Of a DNA stretch of 64,000 bases, positions 28,900 through 39,932 are shown in pieces. A program made the translations under genes and the position numbers. How positions within the stretch are numbered: position 1 is the first letter of the stretch; each line of letters opens with the position of its first letter. The stretch is from NCBI GenBank assembly GCA_030432755.1, contig JAUILZ010000016.1, forward strand, positions 1 through 64,000, in the 5' to 3' direction. Origin of the DNA: Gammaproteobacteria bacterium (GTDB lineage: Bacteria > Pseudomonadota > Gammaproteobacteria > Arenicellales > Poriferihabitantaceae). A model generated the notes under the pieces. That model made no database searches. It was not told the origin of the DNA and saw only the letters and a program-made list of their open reading frames with translations.

Positions 28900-30384
28900 A
28901 TGTCTTTTGATGATCTCGGCCTGTCGGCCGAACTGCTGCGTGCCGTGCACGCCCAGGGCTATTCCGAGCCCACCCCGATCCAGGCCCAGGCCATTCCGGC
29001 AGTGCTCGAAGGCCGTGACGTGATGGGCGCCGCCCAGACCGGCACCGGCAAGACCGCGGGCTTTACCCTGCCCATCCTGCACAGGCTGTACTGCGGCCCC
29101 GAAAAGATCAGAACCCGCGGCGTGCGCGCGCTGGTTCTGACACCCACCCGCGAACTCGCCGCCCAGGTGGCGGACTGCATGCGCGCCTATGGCAAGCACC
29201 TGCCGCTGCGTTCCGCGGTGATCTTCGGTGGCGTCAAGATCAATCCCCAGATCGCGGCCCTGCGTCGCGGCGTGGACGTCCTGGTGGCCACCCCTGGCCG
29301 CCTGCTCGATCACCTCTCCCAGGGCACCGTGGACCTGTCGAAGGTCGAGGTCCTGGTGCTGGACGAGGCGGACCGGATGCTCGACATGGGCTTTATCCGC
29401 GACATCCGCAAGGTGATCGCCGCGCTGCCACCGGCCTCGGAGCGCCAGACGCTGCTCTTCTCCGCCACCTTTTCGAATGAAATTCGCAAGCTCGCCACGG
29501 GCCTCCTCGAGAACCCGGCGATCGTCGAGGTCGCGGCCCAGAACGCTACCGCCGACCGCGTCCGACAGACAATCCACCTGGTGGAAAAGTCGCGCAAGCG
29601 GGAGTTCCTCAGCCAGATGATCGGCCGCGGCGACTGGCGCCAGGTGCTGGTGTTCACCCGCACCAAGCACGGCGCGAACAAGCTCGCGACCCAGCTCGAA
29701 AAGGATGGACTGGCCAGCGCCGCCATCCATGGCAACAAGAGCCAGGGCGCGCGCACGCGCGCGTTGAAAGGCTTCAAGTCCGGCGATGTCCGCGTGCTGG
29801 TGGCCACCGACATCGCCGCCCGCGGACTCGACATCAGCGCCCTTCCCCACGTGGTCAACTACGAGTTGCCCAACGTGCCGGAGGACTATGTCCACCGTAT
29901 CGGTCGTACCGCCCGCGCCGGCCGCGAGGGAGAGGCGATCTCCCTGGTGGACGGCGAGGAGATCGGCTACCTGCGCGACATCGAGCGGTTGCTGCGACAG
30001 TCACTCCCGCGCACGGCGGTTGAAGACTATACCCCCCCGCAATCGCTGGTGGACGCCGATGCCCGCACGAGTTCGGGCAAACGCGCTACCGGGAAGCCAG
30101 GACAACGACACCTGGAGCGGTCACGCAATGGCGGCAAGGGACATGGCGCATCCGCCAATGGCAATGGTCGCAGTAATAGCGGCCAGGGGCAGGATTCGCG
30201 CAACGGCAATCGCCGAAGCGATGACACCCGGAGCGCTGACTCCCGTGGCAACGGCAATCGGAGCAATGGTGCGCGCAACAACGGCGCCCGTCATGGTGGA
30301 CCGCGGAACGGTGGCGCTAACGGCGGAAACAACGGCAACCGGCGTGGCCGAGATCGGCAACACGCCGCGCGCGCTGCCGCATAG
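28900..30384 (+). CDS. rhlE: DEAD-box ATP-dependent RNA helicase RhlE
   Basis: A 494-residue helicase for RNA remodelling and ribosome assembly or decay. The Q-motif is GYSEPTPIQ, motif I AQTGTGKT, motif II DEAD, motif III SAT and motif [12 protein letters not shown]. The catalytic core ends near residue 375. The last ~110 residues are a low-complexity tail rich in Gly, Asn, Arg and Ser (repeats such as [15 protein letters not shown]), likely an RNA-binding disordered region. A large hairpin follows the stop. Confidence 0.95.
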   Translation: MSFDDLGLSAELLRAVHAQGYSEPTPIQAQAIPAVLEGRDVMGAAQTGTGKTAGFTLPILHRLYCGPEKIRTRGVRALVLTPTRELAAQVADCMRAYGKHLPLRSAVIFGGVKINPQIAALRRGVDVLVATPGRLLDHLSQGTVDLSKVEVLVLDEADRMLDMGFIRDIRKVIAALPPASERQTLLFSATFSNEIRKLATGLLENPAIVEVAAQNATADRVRQTIHLVEKSRKREFLSQMIGRGDWRQVLVFTRTKHGANKLATQLEKDGLASAAIHGNKSQGARTRALKGFKSGDVRVLVATDIAARGLDISALPHVVNYELPNVPEDYVHRIGRTARAGREGEAISLVDGEEIGYLRDIERLLRQSLPRTAVEDYTPPQSLVDADARTSSGKRATGKPGQRHLERSRNGGKGHGASANGNGRSNSGQGQDSRNGNRRSDDTRSADSRGNGNRSNGARNNGARHGGPRNGGANGGNNGNRRGRDRQHAARAAA

Positions 30385-30396
30385 AAACGGCAGTCG

Positions 30397-30430
30397 GTCG
30401 TAGCCCGGCCGGGCATCCCCGGTCGGGCTA
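30397..30430. repeat. Large hairpin between rhlE and the small exported-protein gene
   Basis: CGTAGCCCGGCCGGG-CATC-CCCGGTCGGGCTACG: a near-perfect 15-bp stem with a four-base loop and no T-run, lying between converging genes. It is the GTAGCCCGG-type palindrome often seen dispersed in proteobacterial genomes and may act as a transcript-end stabiliser. Confidence 0.65.
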
Positions 30431-30440
30431 CGCGTTCAGG

Positions 30441-30695
30441 TCAGGACGCCGCGTTCAGCATGTCCAGCGCCTGTTCCAGCAGCTTCACGGATTCCCCGTG
30501 ATCGCCGGACTGGTGCATCGCCTCGCCCTGGTCACGCAGTTCGACGATGCTTTCCCGCGTATCTTCGCTGAGATCGGGCATGCTGGCGAGTTTCTCGTCG
30601 ATTTCCGAGATCAGGTTGGGGCAATTTCCTGCCAGCGCCAGGGATGGCGCGAAGATCAGTAGCGCCAGGAGGGTGTTCTTGAGTTGCATTTCCAT
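30441..30695 (-). CDS. Small exported helical protein of unknown function
   Basis: An 84-residue precursor. A signal peptide ends at about residue 22 (LLALLIFAPSLALA) and is followed by a lone Cys (GNCPNLI). A short two-helix mature part of about 60 residues is rich in Glu, Asp and Leu, with TPR-like character (SVKLLEQALDML). I do not recognise the family. The Cys is three residues beyond the Ala-X-Ala site and not in a clear lipobox. It lies downstream of hutH on the same strand, 106 bases away. Confidence 0.7.
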   Translation of the reverse strand: MEMQLKNTLLALLIFAPSLALAGNCPNLISEIDEKLASMPDLSEDTRESIVELRDQGEAMHQSGDHGESVKLLEQALDMLNAAS

Positions 30696-30801
30696 TACTC
30701 CATCGTGAGAGTTGTTCCATCCGCCGACCGCGCGGCCGGCGACCGGATTTCAGTGTAGCACGCGGCGACGAGGCGGCAGGTCGCGCCGACTCGGCAACCA
30801 A

Positions 30802-32343
30802 TTACAGTGCTGGTAGTTGGACTGATTCCTCTTCCACGAGTTCCGCCCCCACCAGTTCCCGCGCGAGCGCCAGCTCGTCGGCAAGGTAGCGGTCGTCTTC
30901 CAGCGCGGGGACGTGGCTTCTCAGTGCCTGGATAACACCTTCCAGCACCGGGCTGGTCCTGAGCGGCGCGCGAAAGCCCACACCCTGGGCCCCCACCACC
31001 AGCTCGATGCCGACGATCTGCGCCAGGTTGCGGTTCATGTCCACGAGCCGGCGGGCGCCGTGGCAGGCCATGGAGACGTGGTCCTCCTGGTTGGCGCTGG
31101 TAGGTGTGGAATCCACGGAGCAGGGCATCGCCTTCTGACGGTTCTCCGCCATCAGCGCGGCTGCGGTGATCTCCGCCACCATGAAGCCGGAGTTGAGGCC
31201 CGGTTTCGGCGACAGGAAGGCGGGCAGGCCGTAGTTGAGCGCGGGATCCACCAGGGTGGCGATGCGCCGTTCGGTGATGGCGCCGATCTCCGCCACCGCG
31301 AGGGCCACCTGGTCGGCGGCGAAGGCCACCGGTTCGGCGTGGAAGTTACCGCCGGACAGGATCTCTCCGGACTCGCTGATCACGAGCGGATTGTCGGTTA
31401 CCGCGTTGGCCTCGATCTCCAGTGTATGGCCGGCATGACGCAACTGGTCCAGGCAGGCGCCCATGACCTGGGGCTGGCAGCGCAGGCAGTAGGGATCCTG
31501 CACCCGCGTATCGTTGTCACGATGCGACTCACGTATCTCCGATCCCTGCAACAGGTTGCGCAGCGCGCGCGCTGCGTCCATCTGGCCGAGATGCCCCCGG
31601 AGCGCATGGATCGCCTCGTGAAACGGCGCGGTTGAGGCCATCAATGCGTCGCTCGACAGAGCGCCGGTCACCAGCGCATTGCACGCCAGGCGCCAGGCGT
31701 CGAACAGCCCCGCAAGGGCGAGTGCATTGGACACCTGCGTGCCGTTGATCAGGCCAAGGCCTTCCTTGGGACCGAGTTCTACCGGCTCCAGGCCAGCACG
31801 GGCCAAGGCATCGGACGCGTCCAGCGTCTCTCCATGCACCCGGATACGGCCCTCCCCCATCATCGCCGCGGTCAAATGCGCGAGCGGCGCGAGATCGCCG
31901 GAGGCGCCCACGGAACCCTGGCCAGGGATCAGCGGCAACAGGCCGGCATTCAGCATGTCCGTGATCTGGCTGATCACCCGCCAGCGCACGCCCGAGGCAC
32001 CGCGCGCGAGGGAATTCGCCTTGAGCAGCATGACCAGGCGCACCACCGGGTCCGGCAGTGGATCACCCACGCCGCAACAATGGGAGCGGATCAGGTTGCG
32101 TTGCAGGGCGGCGGTGTCGGCGGCGTCGATGCGGGTACTGGCGAGCTTGCCGAATCCGGTGTTGACGCCGTACACCGCCGCGTCGCCTGCCGCGGCGCGC
32201 GTGACGATATCCGAAGCCGCATCCACCGCGGAACGCGATGCCGGATCCAGTTCCACCATTCCAATGCCACCGCGATAGCAGGTCACCAGGGATGGCAGGT
32301 CGAGCGTGCCGGGAACGAGTTTCAGGGTCGGTTGCTGGGTCAT
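30802..32343 (-). CDS. hutH: Histidine ammonia-lyase
   Basis: HutH deaminates histidine to urocanate, the first step of histidine use. The Ala-Ser-Gly triad that self-cyclises into the MIO cofactor is residues 147-149 in [11 protein letters not shown]. The catalytic Tyr is in the conserved VYGVNTGFG near residue 58. The 513 residues are full length. It overlaps the end of hutF by four bases (ATGA), so both come from one transcript. Confidence 0.97.
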   Translation of the reverse strand: MTQQPTLKLVPGTLDLPSLVTCYRGGIGMVELDPASRSAVDAASDIVTRAAAGDAAVYGVNTGFGKLASTRIDAADTAALQRNLIRSHCCGVGDPLPDPVVRLVMLLKANSLARGASGVRWRVISQITDMLNAGLLPLIPGQGSVGASGDLAPLAHLTAAMMGEGRIRVHGETLDASDALARAGLEPVELGPKEGLGLINGTQVSNALALAGLFDAWRLACNALVTGALSSDALMASTAPFHEAIHALRGHLGQMDAARALRNLLQGSEIRESHRDNDTRVQDPYCLRCQPQVMGACLDQLRHAGHTLEIEANAVTDNPLVISESGEILSGGNFHAEPVAFAADQVALAVAEIGAITERRIATLVDPALNYGLPAFLSPKPGLNSGFMVAEITAAALMAENRQKAMPCSVDSTPTSANQEDHVSMACHGARRLVDMNRNLAQIVGIELVVGAQGVGFRAPLRTSPVLEGVIQALRSHVPALEDDRYLADELALARELVGAELVEEESVQLPAL

Positions 32344-33722
32344 GTCGACAGTTGATCTATGGTCCTGCGAAATTCGTTGATGATGCTCTCCCGTCGCGGG
32401 TGACGGCCATCCTCCACCACGCGTCGGCCACCTGCGTAGACGCTGCGAACCATCGGCTCGTTGCCGGAGAATACCCAGCTATCTGCGAGGCTGCCGCCCG
32501 CGCGGGCGTGGAGGCGCGGGTGATCCGTGTCGATCTCTACCATGTCGGCACGCTGTCCCACCGCTATCGCGCCACCGTTGATGCCGCAAGCTCTCGCGCC
32601 ACCCTCCGCGGCACGGCGTAGCAGCGATTCGCCGGTATGACCGTCCGCCGCGGCGTCCGCGAGACAGTTTCGCGCAAGGCCCTGGAGTCGCTGGCCGTAT
32701 TCCAGCCAGCGCAGTTCCTCCACCGGGCTTACCGAGATCTGGCTGTCGGAGCCGATGCCGATGGTGCCTCCCCTGACGAGGAATTCGCCTGCCGGAAACA
32801 GGCCGTCGCCGAGATTGGCCTCGGTGGTGGGGCACAGGCCGACTACCGCGCCGGATTCCGCGACCGCGCGAACCTCGCTGCCGTCGACATGGGTGGCATG
32901 CACCAGGCACCAGCGCGCGTCGGGAGCGAAATGCGCGTACAGCCAGGCCACGGGCCTGAGCCCGCTCCATGCCGCGCAGTCGTCCACCTCGCGGACCTGC
33001 TCGGCGATGTGAATGTGCACCGGGCAGTCCGCCGGGGCCGCGTCGAGGACCGATTGCAGCAGCGAACGATCCACCGCGCGCAGCGAATGCGGCGCGACGC
33101 CGAGCAACTGGCCGGGTACGAGGGATTCCGCGAGCGAGGAAACGATCGAGAGAAAGCCGTCGGCGTCGTTGAGGAATCGCTTCTGCTCCCCGCCCGCTGG
33201 CGCGGCGCCAAACCCGCCGTAACGGTAGAGCACCGGCATGGCGGTAAAGCCGATGCCGACCTCGTCCGCAGCGCGCGCACACTGCAGCGTCATCTCCGCC
33301 CTGTTGGCATAGGGCTGACCGGCCCTGTCGTGATGCAGATACTGGAACTCGGCGACATGGGTATAGCCCGCCTCCAGCATCTCCATGTACAGGAGGCGCG
33401 CAATGGCGTGGAGCTGGTCCGGCTCGATCCGCGACAGCATGCGGTACATCGTCGTGCGCCAGGTCCAGAAGCTGTCGCCGTCGCCAGTGGCGCGCTCGCC
33501 GAGTCCCGCCATGGCCCGCTGGTGGGCGTGTGAATGCAGGTTGGGTATGCCCGGTAACAGCGCGCCGCGAAGGCATTCGGATCCATGGGGCAGGTCCGCG
33601 CTCGCGGTGTCGGGCACCAGGGCGCTGATACTCCCCGCGTCATCGACGTCGATGCGTACGTTGCCCAGCCAGCCGCTTTCGGTCAGCACCGCGGGAGACC
33701 AGAGATTTCGGATCCGGGACAT
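32340..33722 (-). CDS. hutF: Formimidoylglutamate deiminase
   Basis: This metal-dependent amidohydrolase converts N-formimidoyl-glutamate to N-formylglutamate plus ammonia, the branch used by Pseudomonas-type pathways. The metal-binding HSHAHQRAM is near residue 60 and the later zinc His is in HATHVDG. The start at 33722 is chosen because [13 protein letters not shown] matches the family N-terminus; the frame is open further upstream into the hutI promoter. The protein has 460 residues. It diverges from hutI with 46 bases between starts. Confidence 0.95.
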   Translation of the reverse strand: MSRIRNLWSPAVLTESGWLGNVRIDVDDAGSISALVPDTASADLPHGSECLRGALLPGIPNLHSHAHQRAMAGLGERATGDGDSFWTWRTTMYRMLSRIEPDQLHAIARLLYMEMLEAGYTHVAEFQYLHHDRAGQPYANRAEMTLQCARAADEVGIGFTAMPVLYRYGGFGAAPAGGEQKRFLNDADGFLSIVSSLAESLVPGQLLGVAPHSLRAVDRSLLQSVLDAAPADCPVHIHIAEQVREVDDCAAWSGLRPVAWLYAHFAPDARWCLVHATHVDGSEVRAVAESGAVVGLCPTTEANLGDGLFPAGEFLVRGGTIGIGSDSQISVSPVEELRWLEYGQRLQGLARNCLADAAADGHTGESLLRRAAEGGARACGINGGAIAVGQRADMVEIDTDHPRLHARAGGSLADSWVFSGNEPMVRSVYAGGRRVVEDGRHPRRESIINEFRRTIDQLST

Positions 33723-33757
33723 TAACGGGGTTGCAAGCAGGATCGTGGCAGCATAGC

Positions 33758-33781
33758 ATACCTGATACATGTATAGACAAG
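33758..33781. promoter_or_regulatory. Candidate HutC operator over the hutI start
   Basis: The perfect palindrome ATACATGTAT (33765-33774) contains the hutI ATG itself and continues into AGACAAG. The stretch CATGTATAGACAAG resembles the CTTGTATA-type half-sites that HutC-family GntR regulators bind. It sits in the only short divergent gap of the locus, where one repressor could control both directions. Motif recall is from memory and not tested. Confidence 0.5.
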
Positions 33782-34995
33782 TTCTCCATAACCTGTCCGT
33801 TGCCTGCCTGGCGGATACCACCGGCTATGGGCTGCTGGAAAACGGCGCGGTGGTGGTGACGGGCGAAGACATCGCCTGGGTGGGCGCATTCGCTGACCTG
33901 CCGCCAGAGTATCGCGATGCGGAACCTGTCGATCTCGGTGGCCGCCTGCTCACCCCCGGGCTGATCGACTGCCATACCCACCTGGTATACGCGGGAAACC
34001 GGGCGCGGGAATTCGAGCAACGTCTGGAAGGCTTAAGCTACGCCGAGATCGCGCGCGCCGGCGGCGGCATCATGTCCACCGTGCGCGCCACACGCGAAGC
34101 GAGCGTGGACGAACTGGCGCGCCTCGCCCGTCCCCGGCTGGAGGCGCTGCGCGCCGAGGGCGTGACCAGCATCGAGATCAAGTCAGGCTACGGGCTCGAA
34201 CGGGACGCGGAAATCCGCATGCTGCAGGCGGCGGGTGCGCTCTGCGCCGAAGCGGGTGTCCGCTGCCAGCGCACTTTCCTCGGCGCCCATGCCCTGCCCC
34301 CGGAATTCGCCGACTGTGCAGACGACTACATCGAACATGTCTGCGACGACATGATGCCCGCCGCTGTGGAAGCCGGCGTCGTGGACGCCGTGGACGCATT
34401 CTGCGAGGGCATCGCGTTCAGCGTGCCCCAGGTCCGGCGGGTTTTCGAGCGCGCCCGGTCGCTTGGCCTGCCGGTCAAGTGTCACGCGGAGCAACTTTCC
34501 TGGCTCGGCGGCGCGGCGATGAGTGCCGGCCTCGGCGCGCTGTCGGTGGATCATCTCGAGTACCTGCGCGCCGATGAGGCTCCGCTCCTGGCGCGCGCAG
34601 GCGCCGTGGCGGTCCTGCTGCCCGGCGCCTTCTACGTGCTGCGCGAGTCGCAGCTTCCTCCCGTGGAGGCGCTGCGCGCCCATGGAGTACCCATGGCGCT
34701 TGCCACCGACGCCAATCCCGGGAGCTCGCCCATCTTCTCGCCGCTGGCGATCATGAACATGGGCTGCACGTTGTTCAGGATGACGCCGCTGGAAGCGCTC
34801 GCGGGTTTCACCATCCAGGCCGCCCGGGCGCTTGGCCTGGCGGACCGGATCGGATCGATCATGCCGGGCAAGGCCGCGGAATTCGCGCTCTGGGACTGCG
34901 AGCACCCTTCGGAACTCAGCTATCGTATCGGCTTCAATCCCTGCGCCGGGGTATTCCAGGGTGGCCAGTGGCGCTGGCGCGGGGAGGCCGCGTGA
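33769..34995 (+). CDS. hutI: Imidazolonepropionase
   Basis: HutI hydrolyses imidazolone-5-propionate to N-formimidoyl-glutamate, the third Hut step. The metal-binding [10 protein letters not shown] is near residue 66; later pieces are [14 protein letters not shown] and the metal Asp in [10 protein letters not shown]. It has 408 residues. No clear Shine-Dalgarno precedes the ATG, which is buried in a palindrome. It overlaps hutC by one base (TGATG). Confidence 0.96.
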   Translation: MYRQVLHNLSVACLADTTGYGLLENGAVVVTGEDIAWVGAFADLPPEYRDAEPVDLGGRLLTPGLIDCHTHLVYAGNRAREFEQRLEGLSYAEIARAGGGIMSTVRATREASVDELARLARPRLEALRAEGVTSIEIKSGYGLERDAEIRMLQAAGALCAEAGVRCQRTFLGAHALPPEFADCADDYIEHVCDDMMPAAVEAGVVDAVDAFCEGIAFSVPQVRRVFERARSLGLPVKCHAEQLSWLGGAAMSAGLGALSVDHLEYLRADEAPLLARAGAVAVLLPGAFYVLRESQLPPVEALRAHGVPMALATDANPGSSPIFSPLAIMNMGCTLFRMTPLEALAGFTIQAARALGLADRIGSIMPGKAAEFALWDCEHPSELSYRIGFNPCAGVFQGGQWRWRGEAA

Positions 34996-35753
34996 TGGAC
35001 GCCACCCTCGAGCGCCTCGACAAGGACACCGCGCTACCGCTCTACCGCCAGATCAAGCGCGACATCCGTACACGTATCAAGTGCGGACAATGGCAGCCCG
35101 GCGAGCGGGTGCCGTCGGAGAATTCTCTCGTGGAGAGCCTCGGGGTAAGCCGCATGACCGTCCACCGGGCGCTCAGGGAACTCACCCAGGAAGGCGTCCT
35201 CGACCGGGTCCACGGACTCGGCACATTCGTCGCGCCGCCGACACGCCACGCCAGCCTGATCACGCTCGAGGATATCGCGCGCGAAATCCGCGCCGCGGGT
35301 TCCGAGCACAGTTGCCGGGTATTGTCTCTGAAGCGCCTGAGCGCCAGTGCCGAACGCGCGATGCAGATGGAGGTAACACGCGGCGCGACCCTGTATCACC
35401 TGCGCGCCGTGCATTCCCAGGATGGCGTCCCGATCCAGCTCGAGGATCGCCTGGTCAGCCCCGACCTGGTGCCGGGATTCATCGACCAGGACTTTCGTGC
35501 AGGAACCCCCACCGCCTACCTCGTGGAGCAGATCACGCCGGACGAGATGGAGCACGTCGTGCGCGCGATCCTGCCGGACGAGCGCAGCGCGCGCTCTCTC
35601 GGCATGACGCCCGCCAGCCCCTGCCTCGAGCTCCGCCGGCGCACCTGGAAAGACGGCCGCGTGGTCACCAGCGCAACCCTCACCTATCCCGGCGATCGTC
35701 ACGCCCTCGCGGCGCGCTATCGCACAGACCAGTTCACCATTCGCGAGTCCTGA
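34995..35753 (+). CDS. hutC: Histidine utilisation repressor HutC (GntR family)
   Basis: A 252-residue transcription factor. The N-terminal winged helix-turn-helix reads LYRQIKRDI, then [20 protein letters not shown]. The C-terminal UTRA ligand domain covers about residues 95-240. In relatives, urocanate releases it from hut operators. The ATG at 34995 overlaps the hutI stop, and hutU follows one base after its stop, so the regulator is inside the operon it should control. Confidence 0.94.
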   Translation: MDATLERLDKDTALPLYRQIKRDIRTRIKCGQWQPGERVPSENSLVESLGVSRMTVHRALRELTQEGVLDRVHGLGTFVAPPTRHASLITLEDIAREIRAAGSEHSCRVLSLKRLSASAERAMQMEVTRGATLYHLRAVHSQDGVPIQLEDRLVSPDLVPGFIDQDFRAGTPTAYLVEQITPDEMEHVVRAILPDERSARSLGMTPASPCLELRRRTWKDGRVVTSATLTYPGDRHALAARYRTDQFTIRES

Positions 35754-35754
35754 C

Positions 35755-37428
35755 ATGGCACGAACCCGAATCGATCCCGAGCGCGTGATCCGCGCACCCC
35801 TCGGCAACACGCTCTCCTGCAGGAGCTGGCTCACCGAGGCGCCCTACCGCATGCTGCAGAACAACCTGGACCCCGAGGTGGCGGAGAATCCCGCGGAACT
35901 CATCGTCTACGGCGGCATCGGCCGCGCGGCGCGGGACTGGGAAAGCTACGACAGGATTCTCGACTGCCTGCGCAAACTCGGCGATACGCAGACCCTGCTG
36001 GTGCAGTCCGGCAAGCCGGTGGGGGTGTTCGAGACCCATGCCGATGCCCCCCGGGTGCTGATCGCGAACTCCAACCTGGTTCCGGCCTGGGCAACCTGGG
36101 AGCACTTCAACGAACTCGATCGCAAGGGCCTGATGATGTACGGCCAGATGACCGCCGGGTCGTGGATCTACATCGGCAGCCAGGGCATCGTCCAGGGCAC
36201 CTACGAGACCTTCGTCGAAGCCGGGCGCCAGCACTACGCTGGCGACACCCGAGGGCGCTGGATCCTGACCGCGGGGCTCGGCGGCATGGGCGGCGCGCAG
36301 CCCCTGGCGGCGACCATGGCGGGCTACAGCATCCTGTGCATCGAATGCGACGACACGCGCATCGATTTCCGCCTGCGCACCGGTTATCTCGACAAGCGCG
36401 CAGCCAACCTGGACGAGGCCCTCGCGATGATCCGCGACGCCTGCGAACAAGGCGAGGCGCTGTCCGTCGGTCTCCTCGGTAACAGCGCGGAAATCCTGCC
36501 CGAGCTGGTGCGGCGCGGGGTCAAGCCGGATCTCGTCACCGACCAGACCTCGGCCCACGACCCGGTCAACGGTTACCTGCCCGCGGGCTGGACGCTGGCG
36601 CAGTGGCAACGGGAGCGAAAAGAGAACCCGGCCCGGGTAGCGGCGGCGGCACGCCACTCCATGGCCGATCACGTGCGCGCCATGCTCACGTTCCACGGCC
36701 AGGGCATTCCCACCGTGGACTACGGCAACAACATCCGCCAGGAAGCGCGCAACGACGGGGTGGAAAACGCCTTCGACTTCCCCGGCTTCGTCCCCGCCTA
36801 CGTGCGCCCGCTGTTCTGCCGCGGCGTGGGGCCGTTCCGCTGGGTGGCGCTGTCCGGCGATCCCGAGGACATCTATCGCACCGACGCAAAGGTGAAGGAA
36901 CTGGTGCCGGACGACCCGCACCTGCACAACTGGCTCGACATGGCGCGCGAACGGATTCGGTTCCAGGGACTGCCCGCGCGCATCTGCTGGGTCGGCCTCG
37001 GCATCCGCCACCGGCTGGGCCTCGCGTTCAACGAGATGGTGCGGAGCGGCGAACTCTCGGCGCCCGTCGTCATTGGCCGCGACCATCTCGATTCCGGCTC
37101 GGTGGCGAGCCCCAATCGCGAGACCGAGTCGATGATCGATGGCTCCGACGCGGTGTCCGACTGGCCCTTGCTGAACGCCCTCCTCAACACCGCCGGTGGC
37201 GCCACCTGGGTGTCGCTGCACCACGGCGGCGGCGTCGGCATGGGCTATTCGCAGCACAGCGGCGTGGTCATCGTCTGCGACGGCAGCGAGGCCGCGGACC
37301 GGCGCATCGCCCGGGTGCTTTGGAACGACCCGGCCACAGGCGTGATGCGTCACGCCGATGCCGGCTACCAGGACGCGCGCCGCTGCGCCCGGGAAATGGG
37401 GCTCGATCTCGGCGCCATCGAGCTGTAA
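35755..37428 (+). CDS. hutU: Urocanate hydratase
   Basis: HutU adds water to urocanate using NAD+ as an electrophile, giving imidazolone-propionate. The signature [20 protein letters not shown] and the later active-site Cys segment [12 protein letters not shown] are both present. The 557 residues are full length. It begins one base after the hutC stop and ends the hutI-hutC-hutU operon. No hutG or histidine permease follows. Confidence 0.97.
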   Translation: MARTRIDPERVIRAPLGNTLSCRSWLTEAPYRMLQNNLDPEVAENPAELIVYGGIGRAARDWESYDRILDCLRKLGDTQTLLVQSGKPVGVFETHADAPRVLIANSNLVPAWATWEHFNELDRKGLMMYGQMTAGSWIYIGSQGIVQGTYETFVEAGRQHYAGDTRGRWILTAGLGGMGGAQPLAATMAGYSILCIECDDTRIDFRLRTGYLDKRAANLDEALAMIRDACEQGEALSVGLLGNSAEILPELVRRGVKPDLVTDQTSAHDPVNGYLPAGWTLAQWQRERKENPARVAAAARHSMADHVRAMLTFHGQGIPTVDYGNNIRQEARNDGVENAFDFPGFVPAYVRPLFCRGVGPFRWVALSGDPEDIYRTDAKVKELVPDDPHLHNWLDMARERIRFQGLPARICWVGLGIRHRLGLAFNEMVRSGELSAPVVIGRDHLDSGSVASPNRETESMIDGSDAVSDWPLLNALLNTAGGATWVSLHHGGGVGMGYSQHSGVVIVCDGSEAADRRIARVLWNDPATGVMRHADAGYQDARRCAREMGLDLGAIEL

Positions 37429-37526
37429 GGCAACCGGCGACAGGCACGCCGAACCGCGGCGCGCCGGCCGGCGAGACCGGCAGGCCGGGATGGAACCCAG
37501 CGGCGCCCCCGGGCGTCCTGTACTTC

Positions 37527-38330
37527 GTGACTCTCCCGGACCATGACCTGCTGCGCGCGTTGATCTTCGCTGGCTTGCTGGCGCTCATGCTGTTATTGCA
37601 GGCCTGGCGGCCTCGGCGTCCTCTCGCGCGCCCCGGCTGGCATCGGCGGGCGACCAACCTCGGCATGGTCATCGCATCGGTGACGCTCCTGTGGCTGGTA
37701 CTTCCACTGAGCGCTCTCGGGATGGCGGGTCTTGCCACGGAGCGTGGTTGGGGGCTTTTCAATCACCTCGACATTCCGCCGGCGCTGGAGTTTGTCGCCG
37801 GGTTCCTGTTGCTGGACCTCGGCATCTACCTGCAGCACGTCGCCACCCACCATGTGCCGCTTCTGTGGCGCCTGCACCGGATGCATCACTGCGACCCGGA
37901 GTTCGACACCACCACCGGAGTGCGCTTCCACCCCCTCGAGATCCTGCTGTCGATGCTCTACAAGTTCGCGCTGATCGCGACACTGGGGATCACCTGGCCG
38001 GTGGTCCTGGCGTTTGAAATCGTCCTCAATTCCACCGCCCTGTTCAATCACGGCAATCTCGCGATTCCGACGCGCATCGACGCGATCCTGCGATGGGTGG
38101 TGGTGACGCCGGACGTTCACCGGGTGCATCACTCGACGCTGCCGCGTGAAACCAACAGCAATTTCGGCTTCAACCTGACCCTCTGGGACCGCCTGTTCGG
38201 CACCTGGACGGATCAGCCAAACCTCGGGCACGAGGCGATGCACATCGGTCTGGATGCGTTTCCCGGTGATTCGCCCACGCGGTTCTGGTGGTGCCTCAGG
38301 CTCCCGTTCTCCCGCCCCGGGCGCGCGTGA
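37527..38330 (+). CDS. Sterol desaturase / fatty-acid hydroxylase superfamily protein
   Basis: A membrane di-iron protein of about 267 residues. There are four hydrophobic segments. The histidine clusters of the family are HVATHH, HRMHH and HRVHHS, and a late conserved NFGFNLTLWDRLFGTW. The start is GTG at 37527, the only sensible one before the first helix; an internal ATG would delete part of that helix. It may hydroxylate or desaturate a lipid or isoprenoid. It lies 98 bases after hutU and is probably unrelated to it. Confidence 0.85.
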   Translation: MTLPDHDLLRALIFAGLLALMLLLQAWRPRRPLARPGWHRRATNLGMVIASVTLLWLVLPLSALGMAGLATERGWGLFNHLDIPPALEFVAGFLLLDLGIYLQHVATHHVPLLWRLHRMHHCDPEFDTTTGVRFHPLEILLSMLYKFALIATLGITWPVVLAFEIVLNSTALFNHGNLAIPTRIDAILRWVVVTPDVHRVHHSTLPRETNSNFGFNLTLWDRLFGTWTDQPNLGHEAMHIGLDAFPGDSPTRFWWCLRLPFSRPGRA

Positions 38331-38442
38331 CCAGCGGAAACCTGCTACCCTGCGCCCATGAAAATTCCGACGAACCGCTACTGGAGGCGGCTTCGCCTCT
38401 GCGATTAAACTCCGTCTCTTTTCTCAGGACGCAACCAGATCA

Positions 38443-39867
38443 ATGACCATTGCCCTGATCGGCCCATCAGGTGCAGGCAAGGGAACCCAGGCGGCGCGCC
38501 TGGTGGCCACGGGCAACCTGCTGCATATCTCCACCGGCGACCTCTTCCGCGACGCCCTCGAAAAACGCTCCGCGCTCGGCTTCCTCACCCGCCAGTACAT
38601 GAACTGCGGCGAACTCGTGCCGGACGAGGTGGTGGGATCGCTGATCGAGGAATGGATGGTCAAGGCCATGCCGGGACGCGAGATCCTGTTCGACGGCTTT
38701 CCCAGGACGCGGTTCCAGGCACAACTGCTCGATGATCTCTCCAACAGGCAGGGACGCGAGCTGCGCGCGGTCATCTACCTCAAGGTTCCGGACGAGGAAG
38801 TCGTCCGCCGTCTCCAGGGACGCATCGTCTGCCGCAGCTGCCAGACACCCTATCATCTCGAGTTCCTGCCGCCCGCGGTGGCGGGACGCTGCGACCTCTG
38901 CCGCGGGGAACTGTACACCCGGGACGATGACAACCCGGATACCGTTCTCACCCGCATCCGCAACTCCCATCGCACCCTGGAGCCGTTGCTCGATCACTAC
39001 GCGGAGATGGGCAAACTGGTGATCGTCGACGGCGTGGGTGACGTGGCGGCAATTTCGGCCACCCTGAACCAGGTCATGGCAGATATCGAGGCCGGCAGCG
39101 CGGCATTCGCGAACGCCGAAGCGTTGGGCGACATCCAGCCCCTCAAGGGTACTGTCACCGCGATCAGCAGCACCGAGGCCAGGCGCGCCGCGCTGGATAT
39201 CGTCCTGCTCGGTGGTCCCGGTTCCGGCAAGGGCACGCAGGCGAAAATCCTCACCCGCGAGCTGGCTCTCGACCATGTCGCCACCGGCGACCTGTTCCGC
39301 GAAAACATCCGCGGCGAGACCGAGCTCGGCAAGCTGGCGAAGACCTATATCGACCGCGGCGAACTGGTACCCGACGATGTCACCGAGGCCATGGTCGAGG
39401 ACCGGCTGTCGCGCATCGAGGACAACCGTGGCTTCATCCTCGACGGCTTTCCGCGTACCACGCCCCAGGCGGAAGCCCTCACCGAGATCATGAACACCCT
39501 CGAGCGGCGGCTGTCCGCGGTACTGCACATCCGCGTGAGCGACGATGCCATCGTCAAGCGACTGTCCGACCGGCTGACCTGCCGCAAGTGCCAGACCCCC
39601 TACCACCGGGAGTTCAACCCCCCGGAAACGGAAGGCGTGTGCGACAAGTGCGGCGGCGAACTCTACGTGCGCGACGACGACAATCCCGAGACCGTGCGCG
39701 CGCGCCTGAAGACCTACCACGCGCAGACCGCGCCCCTTATCAACTACTACCGCGGCCTGGGCCTGCTGGTGGAAATCGACGGCGAACAGTCGATGGAAAC
39801 CGTGACCGGACGAATGCTCGAGGTCCTCGGCGATCTGGGGCGGAAATCCCGGCCGCCCGCGGTATAA
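38443..39867 (+). CDS. Tandem adenylate kinase (two complete domains in one chain)
   Basis: Two full bacterial-type adenylate kinases are fused in 474 residues. Domain 1 has P-loop GPSGAGKGT at residues 7-15, AMP site STGDLF, catalytic GFPRT, and a zinc LID with C130, C133, C150 and C153. Domain 2 repeats this exactly 250 residues later: GPGSGKGT at 258-265, ATGDLF, GFPRT, and C380, C383, C400 and C403. A linker of about 35 residues (about 215-250) joins them. Both domains keep all key residues, so both could convert AMP plus ATP to two ADP. A usual Adk is about 215 residues. It could be the only adk of the genome or an extra copy. Confidence 0.93.
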   Translation: MTIALIGPSGAGKGTQAARLVATGNLLHISTGDLFRDALEKRSALGFLTRQYMNCGELVPDEVVGSLIEEWMVKAMPGREILFDGFPRTRFQAQLLDDLSNRQGRELRAVIYLKVPDEEVVRRLQGRIVCRSCQTPYHLEFLPPAVAGRCDLCRGELYTRDDDNPDTVLTRIRNSHRTLEPLLDHYAEMGKLVIVDGVGDVAAISATLNQVMADIEAGSAAFANAEALGDIQPLKGTVTAISSTEARRAALDIVLLGGPGSGKGTQAKILTRELALDHVATGDLFRENIRGETELGKLAKTYIDRGELVPDDVTEAMVEDRLSRIEDNRGFILDGFPRTTPQAEALTEIMNTLERRLSAVLHIRVSDDAIVKRLSDRLTCRKCQTPYHREFNPPETEGVCDKCGGELYVRDDDNPETVRARLKTYHAQTAPLINYYRGLGLLVEIDGEQSMETVTGRMLEVLGDLGRKSRPPAV

Positions 39868-39904
39868 AAAAAACCGGCTGGACCGCTTATTACAGTCCAG
39901 CCGG
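39866..39904 (-). terminator. Terminator of the amt unit (minus strand)
   Basis: On the minus strand, CCGGCTGGAC and GTCCAGCCGG form a 10-bp stem followed by eight T residues. The A-tract overlaps the stop codon of the tandem adenylate kinase gene. A second hairpin, CGGGGCC/GGCCCCG (39913-39929), lies just before it, directly after the small gene's stop. Confidence 0.85.
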
Positions 39905-39932
39905 TCCCTTCACGGGGCCGTCGGCCCCGAAT

